Source of the DNA: Bacillota bacterium
GTDB taxonomy: Bacteria > Bacillota > Clostridia > Tissierellales > MES13
Length of the DNA stretch: 64,000 bases
Direction: 5' to 3'
Assembly: GCA_009711765.1 (NCBI GenBank)
Contig: VEND01000097.1
Coordinates: forward strand, 1 to 64,000
Under the pieces are notes generated by a model. It was not told the origin of the DNA, made no database searches, and saw only the letters and a list, made by a program, of their open reading frames with translations. Shown in pieces: positions 16,433 through 26,094 of this stretch. Numbering within the stretch: position 1 is the stretch's first letter; every line of letters starts with the position of its first letter. The translations under genes were made by a program, and so were the position numbers.

Positions 16433-17572
16433 ATGCTTTATAGAGAATTTGGAAAAACAGGTAAAAAGGTTTCAATATTAGGCTTTGGTTGTATGAGATT
16501 TCAAGTAGTTGATGGTCAAAATGATAAAATTGATGAAAAGAAAGCTATTAAACAGGTTAGATATGCTATAGATAATGGAGTAAATTATATAGATACAGCA
16601 TATCCATATCATGATGGTATGAGTGAAGTAGTTACAGGAAAAGCACTAAATGATGGATATAGAGATAAAGTATATTTAGCTACAAAACTTCCTTCTTGGT
16701 CTATAGATAGTAGAGAAGATATGGATAAAATATTAAATGAACAATTAGAAAAATTAGGGACTGATTATATAGATTTTTACCTAGTACATGCTTTAACTAA
16801 GAAAAGGTGGGAAAATGTAGTTAAACATGATGTATTTGATTTTCTTGATAAAGCAGTAAAAGACGGGATAATAAAATATGTTGGTTTTTCATTTCATGAT
16901 GAATATCCCCTTTTTAAAGAAATAATAAATTCTTATAATTGGGATTTTTGTCAGATACAATATAATTATATGGACCAGAACTATCAAGCAGGAAAAGAAG
17001 GTTTAAAATTAGCTAAAGATAAAAATTTAGGAATTGTAATAATGGAACCTTTAAGGGGAGGAAGTTTAGTAAAAAATGTTCCAAAGGATATTCAAGACAT
17101 TTGGGATAAGGCAGATATTAAAAGAACACCAGCTGAATGGGGATTAAGATATTTGTGGGACCATCCTGAAATTAGCGTTGTACTTAGTGGTATGAATAAT
17201 ATGAACCATATTAAAGAAAATATAGATAGTGCAGAAATGGCCTATAGAAATTCACTAACCGATGATGAAAAAGACATAATCAAAGAAGTAAAAAATATTT
17301 ATGAAGATAAAATGGTTGTAGGTTGTACTGATTGTAAGTATTGTATACCATGTCCTGAAGGTGTTGATATACCAGAATGTTTCACACAACTTAATAATGC
17401 TTCGATGTATAATGATATAAAAGGGGCTAAGTTTCATTATAATATCTTAACAGTTAAACATGATAAAGAAGCTTCTAGATGTGTAGAGTGTGGAGAATGT
17501 GAAAAGAAATGTCCTCAAAATATAGAAATAAGAAAAATGTTAAAAAAGGCTGTAAATACATTTGAAAGGTAA
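16433..17572 (+). CDS. Aldo/keto reductase with C-terminal 4Fe-4S clusters
   Basis: A 379-residue protein. The N-terminal TIM barrel (about 1-285) shows the AKR tetrad: Asp and Tyr in NYIDTAYPYHDG (about 49-60), Lys in LATKLP and His in YLVHAL. The C-terminal extension (about 295-370) carries CTDCKYCIPCPEGVDIP and CVECGECEKKCP, two ferredoxin-like cluster motifs. This class is common in Clostridia and probably links NAD(P)H-dependent carbonyl reduction with FeS electron transfer. GGGAGG precedes the ATG. No obvious operon partner. Confidence 0.9.
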   Translation: MLYREFGKTGKKVSILGFGCMRFQVVDGQNDKIDEKKAIKQVRYAIDNGVNYIDTAYPYHDGMSEVVTGKALNDGYRDKVYLATKLPSWSIDSREDMDKILNEQLEKLGTDYIDFYLVHALTKKRWENVVKHDVFDFLDKAVKDGIIKYVGFSFHDEYPLFKEIINSYNWDFCQIQYNYMDQNYQAGKEGLKLAKDKNLGIVIMEPLRGGSLVKNVPKDIQDIWDKADIKRTPAEWGLRYLWDHPEISVVLSGMNNMNHIKENIDSAEMAYRNSLTDDEKDIIKEVKNIYEDKMVVGCTDCKYCIPCPEGVDIPECFTQLNNASMYNDIKGAKFHYNILTVKHDKEASRCVECGECEKKCPQNIEIRKMLKKAVNTFER

Positions 17573-17588
17573 TAGTTTGAAAATATAC

Positions 17589-17617
17589 TTGTTAATATGC
17601 AATAAATAGTATATAAT
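17589..17617 (+). promoter_or_regulatory. Promoter of the DEAD-box helicase leader
   Basis: TTGTTA (17589-17594), 17-base spacer, TATAAT (17612-17617). Transcription would start near 17624 and give a leader of about 130 bases. Confidence 0.7.
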
Positions 17618-17643
17618 GGTACTATTGCATAGCGACCATTATA

Positions 17644-17681
17644 AAGCAGCGAATGAAATGGTTCATTTGTTGCTTTTTTAC
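17644..17681 (+). terminator. Hairpin terminator inside the helicase leader (attenuator)
   Basis: AAGCAGCGAATGAA pairs with TTCATTTGTTGCTT around ATGG and is followed by six T residues. It lies after the promoter and about 75 bases before the helicase start, so it should stop most transcripts unless it is remodelled, for example in the cold. Confidence 0.75.
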
Positions 17682-17754
17682 GTTAAATAAAACTTATATG
17701 TTATTAAATAATGGGTAATAATATATAAAAAGAGTTAAAGAAAGGAATTAGATA

Positions 17755-19335
17755 ATGAAAACAGTAAAGTTTAATGAACTAAATTTATCAAAACAGTTAG
17801 AAAGAGCAATTCAAGATATGGGGTTTGAAGAGGCAACTCCAATTCAATCTAAATCAATACCGAAATTAATGGAAGGTTTAGATGTAATCGGACAGGCGCA
17901 AACTGGGACAGGGAAAACAGCTTCCTTTGGTATTCCGATTTTAGAAAAAGTAAACACGAAAGATAAAAATGTGCAAGCTTTGATACTTTGTCCAACTAGG
18001 GAGTTAGCTATTCAGGTTTCAGAAGAAATAAGAAGGTTAGGAAAATATAAAAAAGGTATAAAGACCCTTCCAGTCTATGGAGGACAACCGATAAATAGAC
18101 AGATTCGCGCATTAAAAAAGGGAGTTCAAATCGTTATAGGTACTCCTGGTAGAGTTATGGACCATATGCGTAGAAAAACTTTAAAGATTAATAATCTTAA
18201 AATGGTTGTTTTAGATGAAGCTGATGAAATGTTAAATATGGGTTTTAGAGAAGATATAGAAACTATTTTAGATGATACTCCAAATAAAAGACAAACAGTT
18301 TTATTCTCTGCAACGATGCCTAGGGCTATAAAAGATATAGCAAAAAATTACCAAAATAGTCCTAAAACTATAAAAGTAGCTCATAAAATGGTGACTGTTC
18401 CTAGTATAGAACAATATTATTTCGAAATTAAAAGAAGTAATAAATTTGAAATATTAACTAGACTTATAGATATTCATAATCCAAAATTAACCCTAGTATT
18501 TTGTAATACTAAAAAGAAAGTAGATGAATTAGCAGGTCAATTACAAGGAAGAGGCTATTTTTCAGATGCTTTACATGGTGATATGAAACAAAGACAAAGA
18601 GATAGAGTTATGAATAAATTTAGAAAAGGAAATGTTGATGTATTAGTAGCTACTGATGTTGCAGCAAGGGGTATAGATGTTGATGATATCGAGTTAGTTA
18701 TTAATTATGATGTTCCACAGGATGAAGAATACTACGTTCATAGGATAGGTAGAACTGGAAGAGCTGGACGTTCAGGAAAGGCTTATACTTTCGTAGTGGG
18801 AAGGGAAGTATATAAGTTAAAGGACATTAAAAAATATACAAAAACTAAGATTAAAAGAAGGAAAGCACCATCAGTAAGCGATGTTGAAGAAGCAAAATCA
18901 AGAATAATATTAAATCGAATTAAAGATATAGTCGATAATGATAATTTAAGTAAAGAAACCCATTTAATAGAAAAGTTAATTGATCAAGATTATACATCTA
19001 TTGATGTAGCTGCAGGGTTACTTAAAATGGTTATGGGACAACAGGAACAAGAAGAAGTAGCAGAAGACGAATTTGAAGATACAGGTGCTGAACCGGGGAT
19101 GGTAAGATTATTTATAAATATAGGTAAAAAGCAAAAGGTAAGACCTAAAGATGTTTTAGGAGCTATTGCAGGAGAAACTGGAATGCCAGGAGAAGTAATA
19201 GGTACTATTGATATCTTTAATAATTATACTTTTGTTGAAGTACCTAAAGAATATGCTAAAAAAGTATTAAAGGTAATGAAGAAAAATAGAATTAAGGGTA
19301 AATCCATTAGTATAGAGCCTGCAAATAAAAAATAA
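17755..19335 (+). CDS. deaD: DEAD-box ATP-dependent RNA helicase with DbpA-type RNA-binding tail
   Basis: A 526-residue helicase. Motifs: Q motif (about 22-33), motif I AQTGTGKT (about 45-52), Ia PTREL, Ib TPGR, motif II DEAD (about 154-157), motif III SAT, motif V TDVAARGID and motif VI HRIGRTGRAGR. After a helical linker, residues from about 445 on (MVRLFINIGKKQKVRPKDVL) form a DbpA-type RNA-binding domain. This fits CshA/DeaD proteins in ribosome assembly and RNA turnover, often cold-induced. The attenuated leader upstream agrees with cold or RNA-structure control. Confidence 0.93.
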   Translation: MKTVKFNELNLSKQLERAIQDMGFEEATPIQSKSIPKLMEGLDVIGQAQTGTGKTASFGIPILEKVNTKDKNVQALILCPTRELAIQVSEEIRRLGKYKKGIKTLPVYGGQPINRQIRALKKGVQIVIGTPGRVMDHMRRKTLKINNLKMVVLDEADEMLNMGFREDIETILDDTPNKRQTVLFSATMPRAIKDIAKNYQNSPKTIKVAHKMVTVPSIEQYYFEIKRSNKFEILTRLIDIHNPKLTLVFCNTKKKVDELAGQLQGRGYFSDALHGDMKQRQRDRVMNKFRKGNVDVLVATDVAARGIDVDDIELVINYDVPQDEEYYVHRIGRTGRAGRSGKAYTFVVGREVYKLKDIKKYTKTKIKRRKAPSVSDVEEAKSRIILNRIKDIVDNDNLSKETHLIEKLIDQDYTSIDVAAGLLKMVMGQQEQEEVAEDEFEDTGAEPGMVRLFINIGKKQKVRPKDVLGAIAGETGMPGEVIGTIDIFNNYTFVEVPKEYAKKVLKVMKKNRIKGKSISIEPANKK

Positions 19336-19339
19336 TTTT

Positions 19340-19367
19340 AAAACTGCTTTTAAAAGCAGTTTTTTAT
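19340..19367 (+). terminator. Terminator after helicase gene
   Basis: AAAACTGCTTTTAAAAGCAGTTTT followed by T residues. Confidence 0.8.
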
Positions 19368-19501
19368 TTTGTCCAAATTAATATTTATTAAATTAATTAC
19401 ATTAAAAACCTTATAATAAAAAGATGTGACTTAGTGAATAATAAGTATATTTTTAATGAAAAATAAGAAAGAATAATAATAACTATACTGGAGGAAATCA
19501 T

Positions 19502-20731
19502 ATGAAATTAGTTTCAGGAGATATGGTTTGGACAAATCTAAGTAATATACCTATTAAATATAATTATTTAGACAAAAACATAGAATGTGATGTACTTATA
19601 ATAGGAGCAGGAGTAACTGGCGCTATAGCTTCTTATTATTTAACTAAAGAAAATATAAATACAGTTATGGTAGATAAAAATATAGTAGGTTATGGAAGCA
19701 CAAGGGCATCAACATCTATTTTACAATATGAAATAGATACTGATTTAGTTGGGTTAAAGGGTTTAATAGGTGAAAAAAAGGCAGTTAGAGGATTTAAATT
19801 GTGTGAAAAGGCAGTTTATGATATAAAAAATATAGTTAATGATCTTGATGATGATTGTGATTTTACATTAAAAGAGTGCTTTTATTATACAAAAAACTCT
19901 TCAGAAGTTGACTTATTAAAAAAAGAATATCAGTTAAGAAAAAAACATGGTTTTGATGTAGAATTTTTAGGAAAGGAAAAATCTAAAAAGTATTTTTCTT
20001 TTCCTATAGAAGGTGGTATTTATTCAAACAAAGGAGCAGCTCAAATAAATCCTTATAAGTTTACCCATGCCTTAATAAATAAAGCAAGAAAAAAGAGTCT
20101 TAGAGTTTATGAAAATACTAGGATAGATAAATATTTTATAGAAAATGATCATGTAGTATTAAAAACTAATAATGATTTTTTAATAAAAGCAAAAAAAGTT
20201 ATAATAGCTACAGGTTATGAAGGTAAAGATTTTATAAAAAAAGACATTGTTAATCTTACTAGAACATTTACAATAGTAACTAAACCAGTAAAGAAATTTC
20301 TAGGTTGGTTTAATACATCTATAATTAGGGATAATGAGGATAGTTATACTTATTTAAGGACGACTAAGGATAATAGAATAATTATAGGTGGAGAAGATAT
20401 TAAAATAGGTAATGAAAACAGTAAAATATCTAATTTAACAAATGATGACTTAATTGCAAAGAAAAAGTATGATATATTATCTAATAAACTTAAAGGATAT
20501 TTTCCAGGGATAAATGATATTGAAATAGAATATAGATTCAGCGGAGTTTTTGGAGTCACTAAGGATGGTCTTCCATATATAGGTGAGTATGATAAATGTC
20601 CTAATTTTTATTTTTGTCTTGGATATGGTTCAAATGGTATAATCTACTCAGTATTAGGAGGACAGATAAATAGAGATATTATCTTAAACAAAGATAATCC
20701 AGATAAAGAATTATTTAAATTTAATCGATAA
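19502..20731 (+). CDS. FAD-dependent oxidoreductase (DAO family)
   Basis: A 409-residue flavoenzyme. The dinucleotide-binding loop is IIGAGVTGAIASYYL (about 33-47). The C-terminal segment with GVTKDGLPYIGEYDKCPNFY and GYGSNG is the usual FAD-binding end of D-amino-acid-oxidase/GlpO-like proteins. It lacks the C-terminal Rieske domain found in some relatives. Likely substrates are amines or amino acids; none can be assigned. GGAGG precedes the ATG. Confidence 0.85.
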   Translation: MKLVSGDMVWTNLSNIPIKYNYLDKNIECDVLIIGAGVTGAIASYYLTKENINTVMVDKNIVGYGSTRASTSILQYEIDTDLVGLKGLIGEKKAVRGFKLCEKAVYDIKNIVNDLDDDCDFTLKECFYYTKNSSEVDLLKKEYQLRKKHGFDVEFLGKEKSKKYFSFPIEGGIYSNKGAAQINPYKFTHALINKARKKSLRVYENTRIDKYFIENDHVVLKTNNDFLIKAKKVIIATGYEGKDFIKKDIVNLTRTFTIVTKPVKKFLGWFNTSIIRDNEDSYTYLRTTKDNRIIIGGEDIKIGNENSKISNLTNDDLIAKKKYDILSNKLKGYFPGINDIEIEYRFSGVFGVTKDGLPYIGEYDKCPNFYFCLGYGSNGIIYSVLGGQINRDIILNKDNPDKELFKFNR

Positions 20732-20758
20732 AGTCAGTCAAATTAGGCTGACTTTTAT
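20730..20758 (+). terminator. Terminator after FAD oxidoreductase
   Basis: AAAGTCAG pairs with CTGACTTT, followed by T-rich sequence. Confidence 0.65.
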
Positions 20759-20825
20759 TTGTGTATAATTTTATCATTAGTTATAATTAATTTAAATAAA
20801 AGAAAATCATTTAAAGGATGATAAT

Positions 20826-21878
20826 ATGAACTTAGATAAAAATAAAGTAGTTGTAGGTTTAAGTGGTGGAGTTGATAGTACAGTAGCAGCTTATTTACTT
20901 AAAAAGAAAGGATATGATGTAATAGGGATTACTTTTAAACTTTCTGAAGAGTTTAATATTTATGAAGCTAAGAAAGTTTCTGAAAAATTAAATATTCCTT
21001 TATATATAAAAGACTATAGTGAAGAATTTGATTTAGTCGTAAAAAGTGAGTTTGCTAGAGAATATCTCAAAGGTAGGACGCCTAATCCTTGTGTTACATG
21101 TAATAAATACATAAAATATGATAAAATGCTTAAATTTGCTAAAAGTATAGGAGCATATTATATTGCAACAGGTCACTATGCTAATATTATATACGATAAA
21201 AGTATTAATAGATACAAAATATATAAGTGTAAAATTAATTTAAAAGATCAATCATATGTATTATATTCATTACCACAAAACATTTTAAAGCATACTTTAT
21301 TACCCCTTGGAAATTTCAAATCAAAAAAGGATGTAAGGGATATTGCAAAACTTATAGATATAAATATTTCAGAAAAAAAGGAAAGTAAAGGTATTTGTTT
21401 TATACCTAATAATGATTATGTTTCTTATATAAAAAATAAATTTAAAGGAGAGATTTTAAAGGGAAACATAGTAGATTTAAATGGTAATGTTTTAGGAAAA
21501 CATGATGGGATAATAAATTATACCATAGGACAAAGAAAGGGACTTGGTGATTTCAATAAGAGGATGTATGTGATAGATATTAATCCAGATAAAAACGAAG
21601 TTATTTTAGGAAGTGATAATGATACCTTTGTAAAGGGGCTTATAGCTAAAGAAGCTAACTTTATATTATCTGATAAACTAAAAAAGGATATAAAAGTTAA
21701 AGCTAATATAAGTCAACACGGATTTTTATTTGATTGCAAAGTTTTTAATTACGAAAAAGAAAAAATTAAAGTTATATTTGAAAAAAAAGTAAGATCAGTA
21801 GCGCCTGGACAGTCTATCGTATTTTATGATGATGATAAATTAATAGGAGGTGCAGTAATAGATTATATAATAAAGTAA
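20826..21878 (+). CDS. mnmA: tRNA-uridine 2-sulfurtransferase MnmA
   Basis: A 350-residue enzyme that thiolates U34 of tRNA-Glu, -Gln and -Lys. The PP-loop VGLSGGVDSTVAAYLL (about 10-25) binds ATP. The catalytic nucleophile Cys is in NPCVTCNKYIKYD (about 92-104) and the persulfide Cys in GICFIPNNDY (about 194). TGHYANI and NYTIGQRKGLG are further family motifs. No cysteine desulfurase gene is adjacent. GGATG-type RBS is weak. Single gene. Confidence 0.95.
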   Translation: MNLDKNKVVVGLSGGVDSTVAAYLLKKKGYDVIGITFKLSEEFNIYEAKKVSEKLNIPLYIKDYSEEFDLVVKSEFAREYLKGRTPNPCVTCNKYIKYDKMLKFAKSIGAYYIATGHYANIIYDKSINRYKIYKCKINLKDQSYVLYSLPQNILKHTLLPLGNFKSKKDVRDIAKLIDINISEKKESKGICFIPNNDYVSYIKNKFKGEILKGNIVDLNGNVLGKHDGIINYTIGQRKGLGDFNKRMYVIDINPDKNEVILGSDNDTFVKGLIAKEANFILSDKLKKDIKVKANISQHGFLFDCKVFNYEKEKIKVIFEKKVRSVAPGQSIVFYDDDKLIGGAVIDYIIK

Positions 21879-21940
21879 ATATCCCTAACTATTTTTAAAG
21901 CATATACTATTATAAAAATAGTTTAAAAAGGGATGATAAT

Positions 21941-22552
21941 ATGAGTCTTGTTAAATTTCCATTGTGTATTAAAACTCAATTATATTTAAAACCAAGGATA
22001 AAGATGTATTATCCTTTAGTTTATGGATTATGTGATTATATAATACAACAGAAGATAAATGGTCAAATATATAAAAAAATGTTTTATTTATTTAATGAAG
22101 TAAGACATCTTAATTTACCTACTAATATTGAAGGTTCTTATGAGATAAAAACAAATGAAAGGAATGTATTAAGTTTATCTTTAACAGCTTTAGGAGATTT
22201 TAAAGGAGCCCATCCTAAAACAGTAATTAAATCTCTTAACTTTGATGTAAATATAGGTCAAAACTATCCATTAAAGGATTTATTTAAACCTGGAAGCGAT
22301 TATATTGAAAGGATATCAGATATAATAAAAAAAGAAATTAACGAAAGAGAAATACCTTTAATAGAAGATTTTAAATCAATAAGACCTAATCAGGATTATT
22401 ATATAGCCGATAAAAATTTAGTAATATATTTTCAACAGTATGAAATATCACCATATTATGTTGGATTTCCTTACTTTTCAATACCTATTTATTATTTAGA
22501 AGATATTATTAAGGAAAATAGTATATTAGAAAGAATGATTCGTTTCTTTTAA
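21941..22552 (+). CDS. RsiV-like protein (DUF4163/DUF3298 type)
   Basis: Encodes 203 residues. The C-terminal part, with FDVNIGQNYPLKDLFKPGSDY, ISDIIKKEI and FQQYEISPYYVGFPYFSIP, matches the DUF3298 domain of anti-sigma factor RsiV and of spore or cell surface proteins. Unlike RsiV there is no transmembrane segment or signal peptide, so the protein is predicted cytoplasmic or forespore-located. Function unknown. Confidence 0.8.
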   Translation: MSLVKFPLCIKTQLYLKPRIKMYYPLVYGLCDYIIQQKINGQIYKKMFYLFNEVRHLNLPTNIEGSYEIKTNERNVLSLSLTALGDFKGAHPKTVIKSLNFDVNIGQNYPLKDLFKPGSDYIERISDIIKKEINEREIPLIEDFKSIRPNQDYYIADKNLVIYFQQYEISPYYVGFPYFSIPIYYLEDIIKENSILERMIRFF

Positions 22553-22581
22553 CAGACCAACTTGGTCTGTTAACTTTTTTA
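22551..22581 (+). terminator. Terminator after the DUF3298 gene
   Basis: AACAGACCAA and TTGGTCTGTT form a perfect ten-base inverted repeat followed by T residues. Because of its symmetry it could also serve as an operator. Confidence 0.7.
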
Positions 22582-22659
22582 GAAAAATTTTAAAAAACAT
22601 GACATTTGTCCTTTAAAATATTTAAAGTATGAAATATACTATTTGAGGGAGGAAGGAAG

Positions 22660-23340
22660 ATGAAAAGAATATATGATGAAAAACTACTTAAATATTATAT
22701 AGAAATATTTAGAATATATGATTACTTAGATGGTGATATACTTGAAGATATGAAGCTATTTAAGTATGAAAAAGGAGAAGTAGTTTATAAAGAAAATGAT
22801 AAGATTAATTATTTTTACTTTTTAGTAAAGGGCAGATTAAAGATATATGTATTGCAGGAAAATGGAAAAAAGTTATTGCTTCGTTTTAATAAACCCTTGG
22901 CAATTTTAGGTGATTTAGAATATTTAAATAATTACACAATAAAAACTAATGTTGAGTCTTTAGATAGTTCTTTACTTATAGGTATTGATATTAATGTATT
23001 AAGAGAAAAGACAAAGGATAATATCAAATTTTATAGATTTATTATAAAAAATTTGAGTCATAAGTTATATACTATATCTAATTCATCTTCCATTAATTTA
23101 CTATACCCAGTAAAAAATAGGTTTGCTAGTTATTTAGTATCAGTATTAGATGGTACTAAAAAAGAGATAATGACAAGCAATTATATAGAATTAGCAAATC
23201 TTTTAGGAACAAGTTATAGACAATTAAATAGAGTTATAAATGATTTAATTGAAAATGGTATTATAATTAAAGAAAATAAAGAAATAAAAATTATAGATTA
23301 TAATAAGTTAAAAACATTATCTAAAGGTTTATATAAATAA
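22660..23340 (+). CDS. Crp/Fnr-family regulator
   Basis: A 226-residue protein with a cyclic-nucleotide-binding-like beta barrel (about 25-130) and a C-terminal winged helix (about 150-215; YIELANLLGTSYRQLNRVIN is the recognition region). There are no cysteines at all, so it is not an FeS-type Fnr. The layout resembles YeiL-type regulators. The downstream YdcZ-like permease begins 10 bases after its stop with a GGAGG between them, so the two are cotranscribed and the permease is a likely target. Confidence 0.88.
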   Translation: MKRIYDEKLLKYYIEIFRIYDYLDGDILEDMKLFKYEKGEVVYKENDKINYFYFLVKGRLKIYVLQENGKKLLLRFNKPLAILGDLEYLNNYTIKTNVESLDSSLLIGIDINVLREKTKDNIKFYRFIIKNLSHKLYTISNSSSINLLYPVKNRFASYLVSVLDGTKKEIMTSNYIELANLLGTSYRQLNRVINDLIENGIIIKENKEIKIIDYNKLKTLSKGLYK

Positions 23341-23350
23341 GGAGGGTTTT

Positions 23351-23782
23351 ATGGTAAAGGGGATTATATACTCAGTATTAGCCGGTGTATTAATATGTAT
23401 TCAAGGAATTTTTAACACAAGAGCAAGTGAAAAAATGGGGCTTTGGACAACTAATTTTTTAGTTCATGGTTCAGGAATGTTGGCTGTTTTTATTATTTTA
23501 TTACTCCTTGGAAATAATGGCTTAACAAGCTTTACTAAAGTTAATAAATTATATCTTTTAGGTGGAGTTATAGGAGTTGTTATAGTATTTAGTGTAATGA
23601 AAGGAATAACCCTTTTAGGGGCTAGTTATTCAATAACTATAGTATTAATTGTTCAAATAATTATATCAGCTTTTATAAGTAATTATGGCTTGTTTAATGA
23701 AGCGGTAATTTCTTTAGATATCACTAAGATTATAGGGTTAGGTTTTATGGTGCTTGGTATAGTATTGTTTCAATTAAGATAA
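23351..23782 (+). CDS. DMT-superfamily permease, YdcZ/DUF606 type
   Basis: A 143-residue membrane protein with five predicted helices, a single four- to five-helix half of the drug/metabolite transporter fold as in YdcZ. IYSVLAGVLICIQGIFNTRA at the start is typical. It probably works as a dimer. Its stop overlaps the convergent phosphoribosyltransferase gene by nine bases. Cotranscribed with the Crp/Fnr-like regulator. Confidence 0.87.
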   Translation: MVKGIIYSVLAGVLICIQGIFNTRASEKMGLWTTNFLVHGSGMLAVFIILLLLGNNGLTSFTKVNKLYLLGGVIGVVIVFSVMKGITLLGASYSITIVLIVQIIISAFISNYGLFNEAVISLDITKIIGLGFMVLGIVLFQLR

Positions 23783-24403
23783 TTTTAATATGGTTTCTTT
23801 AATTTCTTTATCTGTTACTTGCTTAAATTCATGATAATAATTTCCTACAGAATAAAACTTATTAGGTACATATAAACAAATAACTTCATCAACTTCTTTT
23901 TTTAATTTATCTATAGATATCTTAGGAGCAACAGGTACAGCTATTATTATTTTTTTTGCCTTTTGTTTTTTTAATGATTTAATAGCAGCTTTTATTGTAA
24001 ATCCTGTGGCTATACCATCGTCAATTATTATAACAGTTTTATTTTCTAAATTAGGAAACTTTTTATTTGGTCTATATTTTTCTATACGTTTACGGATTTC
24101 TTTTAATTGTAATAAAACTTCTCTTTGTATATATTCCTTTGAAATATTTAATTTTTTTACATAATTATTATCAATGAAATATGTCCCATCGGATGAAACT
24201 GCGCCTATAGCAATTTCTTTATTTGAGGGTGCTCCAATTTTTCTTGGCATTAAAAAATCCCAGTCTGAATTAAAGTTTATTATCGTGCTATAAGCAACAA
24301 TTAAGCCTCCCCTTGGAATAGAAAGGATTATGGGGGAATCTTTTTTATATTTTTCTAGTTTATTTCTTAATTTATTCCCTGCATCTAATCTATTTAAAAA
24401 CAT
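23774..24403 (-). CDS. Phosphoribosyltransferase-family protein
   Basis: A 209-residue type I phosphoribosyltransferase. The PRPP loop is TVIIIDDGIATGFTIKAAI (about 120-138), and SIPRGGLIVAY and GAPSNKEIAIGAVSSDG precede it. This group of stand-alone PRTases (annotated as putative phosphoribosyl transferases) has no agreed substrate. The frame opens 24 codons earlier, but GGAG ahead of the ATG at 24403 and the family start (MFLNRLDAG) fix this one. Confidence 0.85.
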   Translation of the reverse strand: MFLNRLDAGNKLRNKLEKYKKDSPIILSIPRGGLIVAYSTIINFNSDWDFLMPRKIGAPSNKEIAIGAVSSDGTYFIDNNYVKKLNISKEYIQREVLLQLKEIRKRIEKYRPNKKFPNLENKTVIIIDDGIATGFTIKAAIKSLKKQKAKKIIIAVPVAPKISIDKLKKEVDEVICLYVPNKFYSVGNYYHEFKQVTDKEIKETILKLS

Positions 24404-24462
24404 TATATCAACTCCTAAAAAAATATAAATATAGTTTATAACTTTTTTAAAAAAATATACAA

Positions 24463-24491
24463 AAAAAGTCTTCATAAAGAAGACTTTTTAA
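24463..24491 (-). terminator. Terminator after the FG-GAP-like gene
   Basis: On the minus strand AAAAAGTCTTC pairs with GAAGACTTTTT, followed by T residues. It lies directly after the 24488 stop. Confidence 0.75.
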
Positions 24492-25177
24492 CCTAATATT
24501 GAAATAGTTACATCTAAAAGATGCATTTTTTTATCTTTATATTTCCATAAAGAATTAACATATCCTAAAGTATCTGCATTTGATATACCTATAATTCTTT
24601 GTTTTGCTAAGAGTTCAAAACTATTATCTAAAGAGTATTGTATTGGAAAAAGACCTCCTAGATATAATATAGTTCCTTTAGTTGGTTTAATAAGCATACC
24701 ATTATCATCATAAATATTTAATTCTTCATATAAATCTTTTTTATTACTAACATCAATTATAAAGGTTTTATCTAAACTATCATTAGATACCCTAACCTTA
24801 TAATTATTCTCATAATTAATATCAAAATTAAGACCTTTATTAAATTTTTTATCATCAAATAACGGAAAAAGATTATTATTAAGATAACTAAAAAGATAAT
24901 AGTATATATAACCTCCACTACCACCAGTAGGAATACTTAGGAATATATCATTTACATTCATATTATTAAAATCACCTAGAAAAATTTGAGGATTATAGCC
25001 ACCATCAAATTCTAAGGGATAAATATTACACTTACCTGAAAAGCCATCTTTAACAGTTAGTTTCAAATTATATATAAAATTTGAATCAATCTCTTTTTTA
25101 CCTGTTAGATAAATATAATCAGGTATTTTATCTCCGTTAACATCCCCTATTTTAAAATCAGCAATAACATTATTCAT
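24488..25177 (-). CDS. Protein with FG-GAP/VCBS-like repeat
   Basis: Encodes 229 residues. ADFKIGDVNGDKIPDYIYLTG near the N-terminus and FLGDFNNMNVNDIFLSIPTG about 60 residues on are Asp-rich loops of the kind that bind calcium in FG-GAP/VCBS beta-propeller blades. No signal peptide is seen. Similar soluble proteins occur in spore-formers. Function unknown. It is 20 bases behind cysK on the same strand and may be cotranscribed. Confidence 0.65.
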   Translation of the reverse strand: MNNVIADFKIGDVNGDKIPDYIYLTGKKEIDSNFIYNLKLTVKDGFSGKCNIYPLEFDGGYNPQIFLGDFNNMNVNDIFLSIPTGGSGGYIYYYLFSYLNNNLFPLFDDKKFNKGLNFDINYENNYKVRVSNDSLDKTFIIDVSNKKDLYEELNIYDDNGMLIKPTKGTILYLGGLFPIQYSLDNSFELLAKQRIIGISNADTLGYVNSLWKYKDKKMHLLDVTISILG

Positions 25178-25197
25178 AGTATCACCCTTTTATTTTT

Positions 25198-26094
25198 TTA
25201 TATTAAAGCAGTACTAAAGTATCTTTCAGCCCTATCAGCTAAAATAGTTACTATGTTTTTATCTTTAGCTTTTTTTGCTATTTTACTTGCAGCCCATATA
25301 TTAGCTCCTGACGATGTACCAACTAAAGCACCCTGAACTTTAGCAATTTTTCTAGCCATATTTATAGCGTCGTCATCACTAACTTCGATAATATCATCTA
25401 TTATAGAAGTATCTAAAATATTAGGGATAAATCCATCACCTATACCTTGAATTTTATGAAGTCCTGGTTCATGTCCTAATAAAGCTGACATGTTTTTAGG
25501 TTCTACTGCAATCACTTTACAATTAGGATTCTTTTCTTTTAAATATTTTCCCACACCAGCTAATGTGCCACCACTTCCAAGGCCAGAAATAAATATATCT
25601 ACTTTACCATTTAATTGTTTCCAAATTTCAGGACCTGTAGTAAGGTAATGACATTTCGGATTATCTGGATTTTCAAATTGTTGAGCTAGAAAAAAATTAC
25701 TATTTTTAGATATTTCTTTTACCTTTTTTATTGCTCCATAAATATTATCTTTACTAGGTGTAAGAATAAGCTTAGCACCTAAGGCTTTTATAATTTTCTT
25801 TCTTTCATCACTCATATTTTCTGGCATTACTATAATAACTTTGTAGCCCTTTTGTACACCTATTAAGGATAAACCTATCCCTGTGTTACCAGAAGTAGGT
25901 TCTATTATTGTCATGCCAGGGTTTAAATCTCCACGTTTTTCAGCTTCTTCTATCATATATTTAGCTATTCTATCCTTTATACTTCCACCAGGATTTAAAA
26001 ATTCAGCTTTAGCATATATATTATATTTAGTCATGTTTTTAAAAGAAATAAGTGGCGTATTACCAATAATGTCTATAATATTTTTATTTAGCAT
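25198..26094 (-). CDS. cysK: Cysteine synthase (O-acetylserine sulfhydrylase)
   Basis: A 298-residue PLP enzyme that makes cysteine from O-acetylserine and sulfide. The PLP lysine is Lys40 in LNPGGSIKDRIAKYM. The phosphate-binding and substrate loops are EPTSGNTGIGLSLIG (about 66) and SGLGSGGTLAGVG (about 170). GTSSGAN near residue 260 matches the family. Slightly shorter than the typical 305-310. GGAGAG precedes the ATG. Confidence 0.92.
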   Translation of the reverse strand: MLNKNIIDIIGNTPLISFKNMTKYNIYAKAEFLNPGGSIKDRIAKYMIEEAEKRGDLNPGMTIIEPTSGNTGIGLSLIGVQKGYKVIIVMPENMSDERKKIIKALGAKLILTPSKDNIYGAIKKVKEISKNSNFFLAQQFENPDNPKCHYLTTGPEIWKQLNGKVDIFISGLGSGGTLAGVGKYLKEKNPNCKVIAVEPKNMSALLGHEPGLHKIQGIGDGFIPNILDTSIIDDIIEVSDDDAINMARKIAKVQGALVGTSSGANIWAASKIAKKAKDKNIVTILADRAERYFSTALI

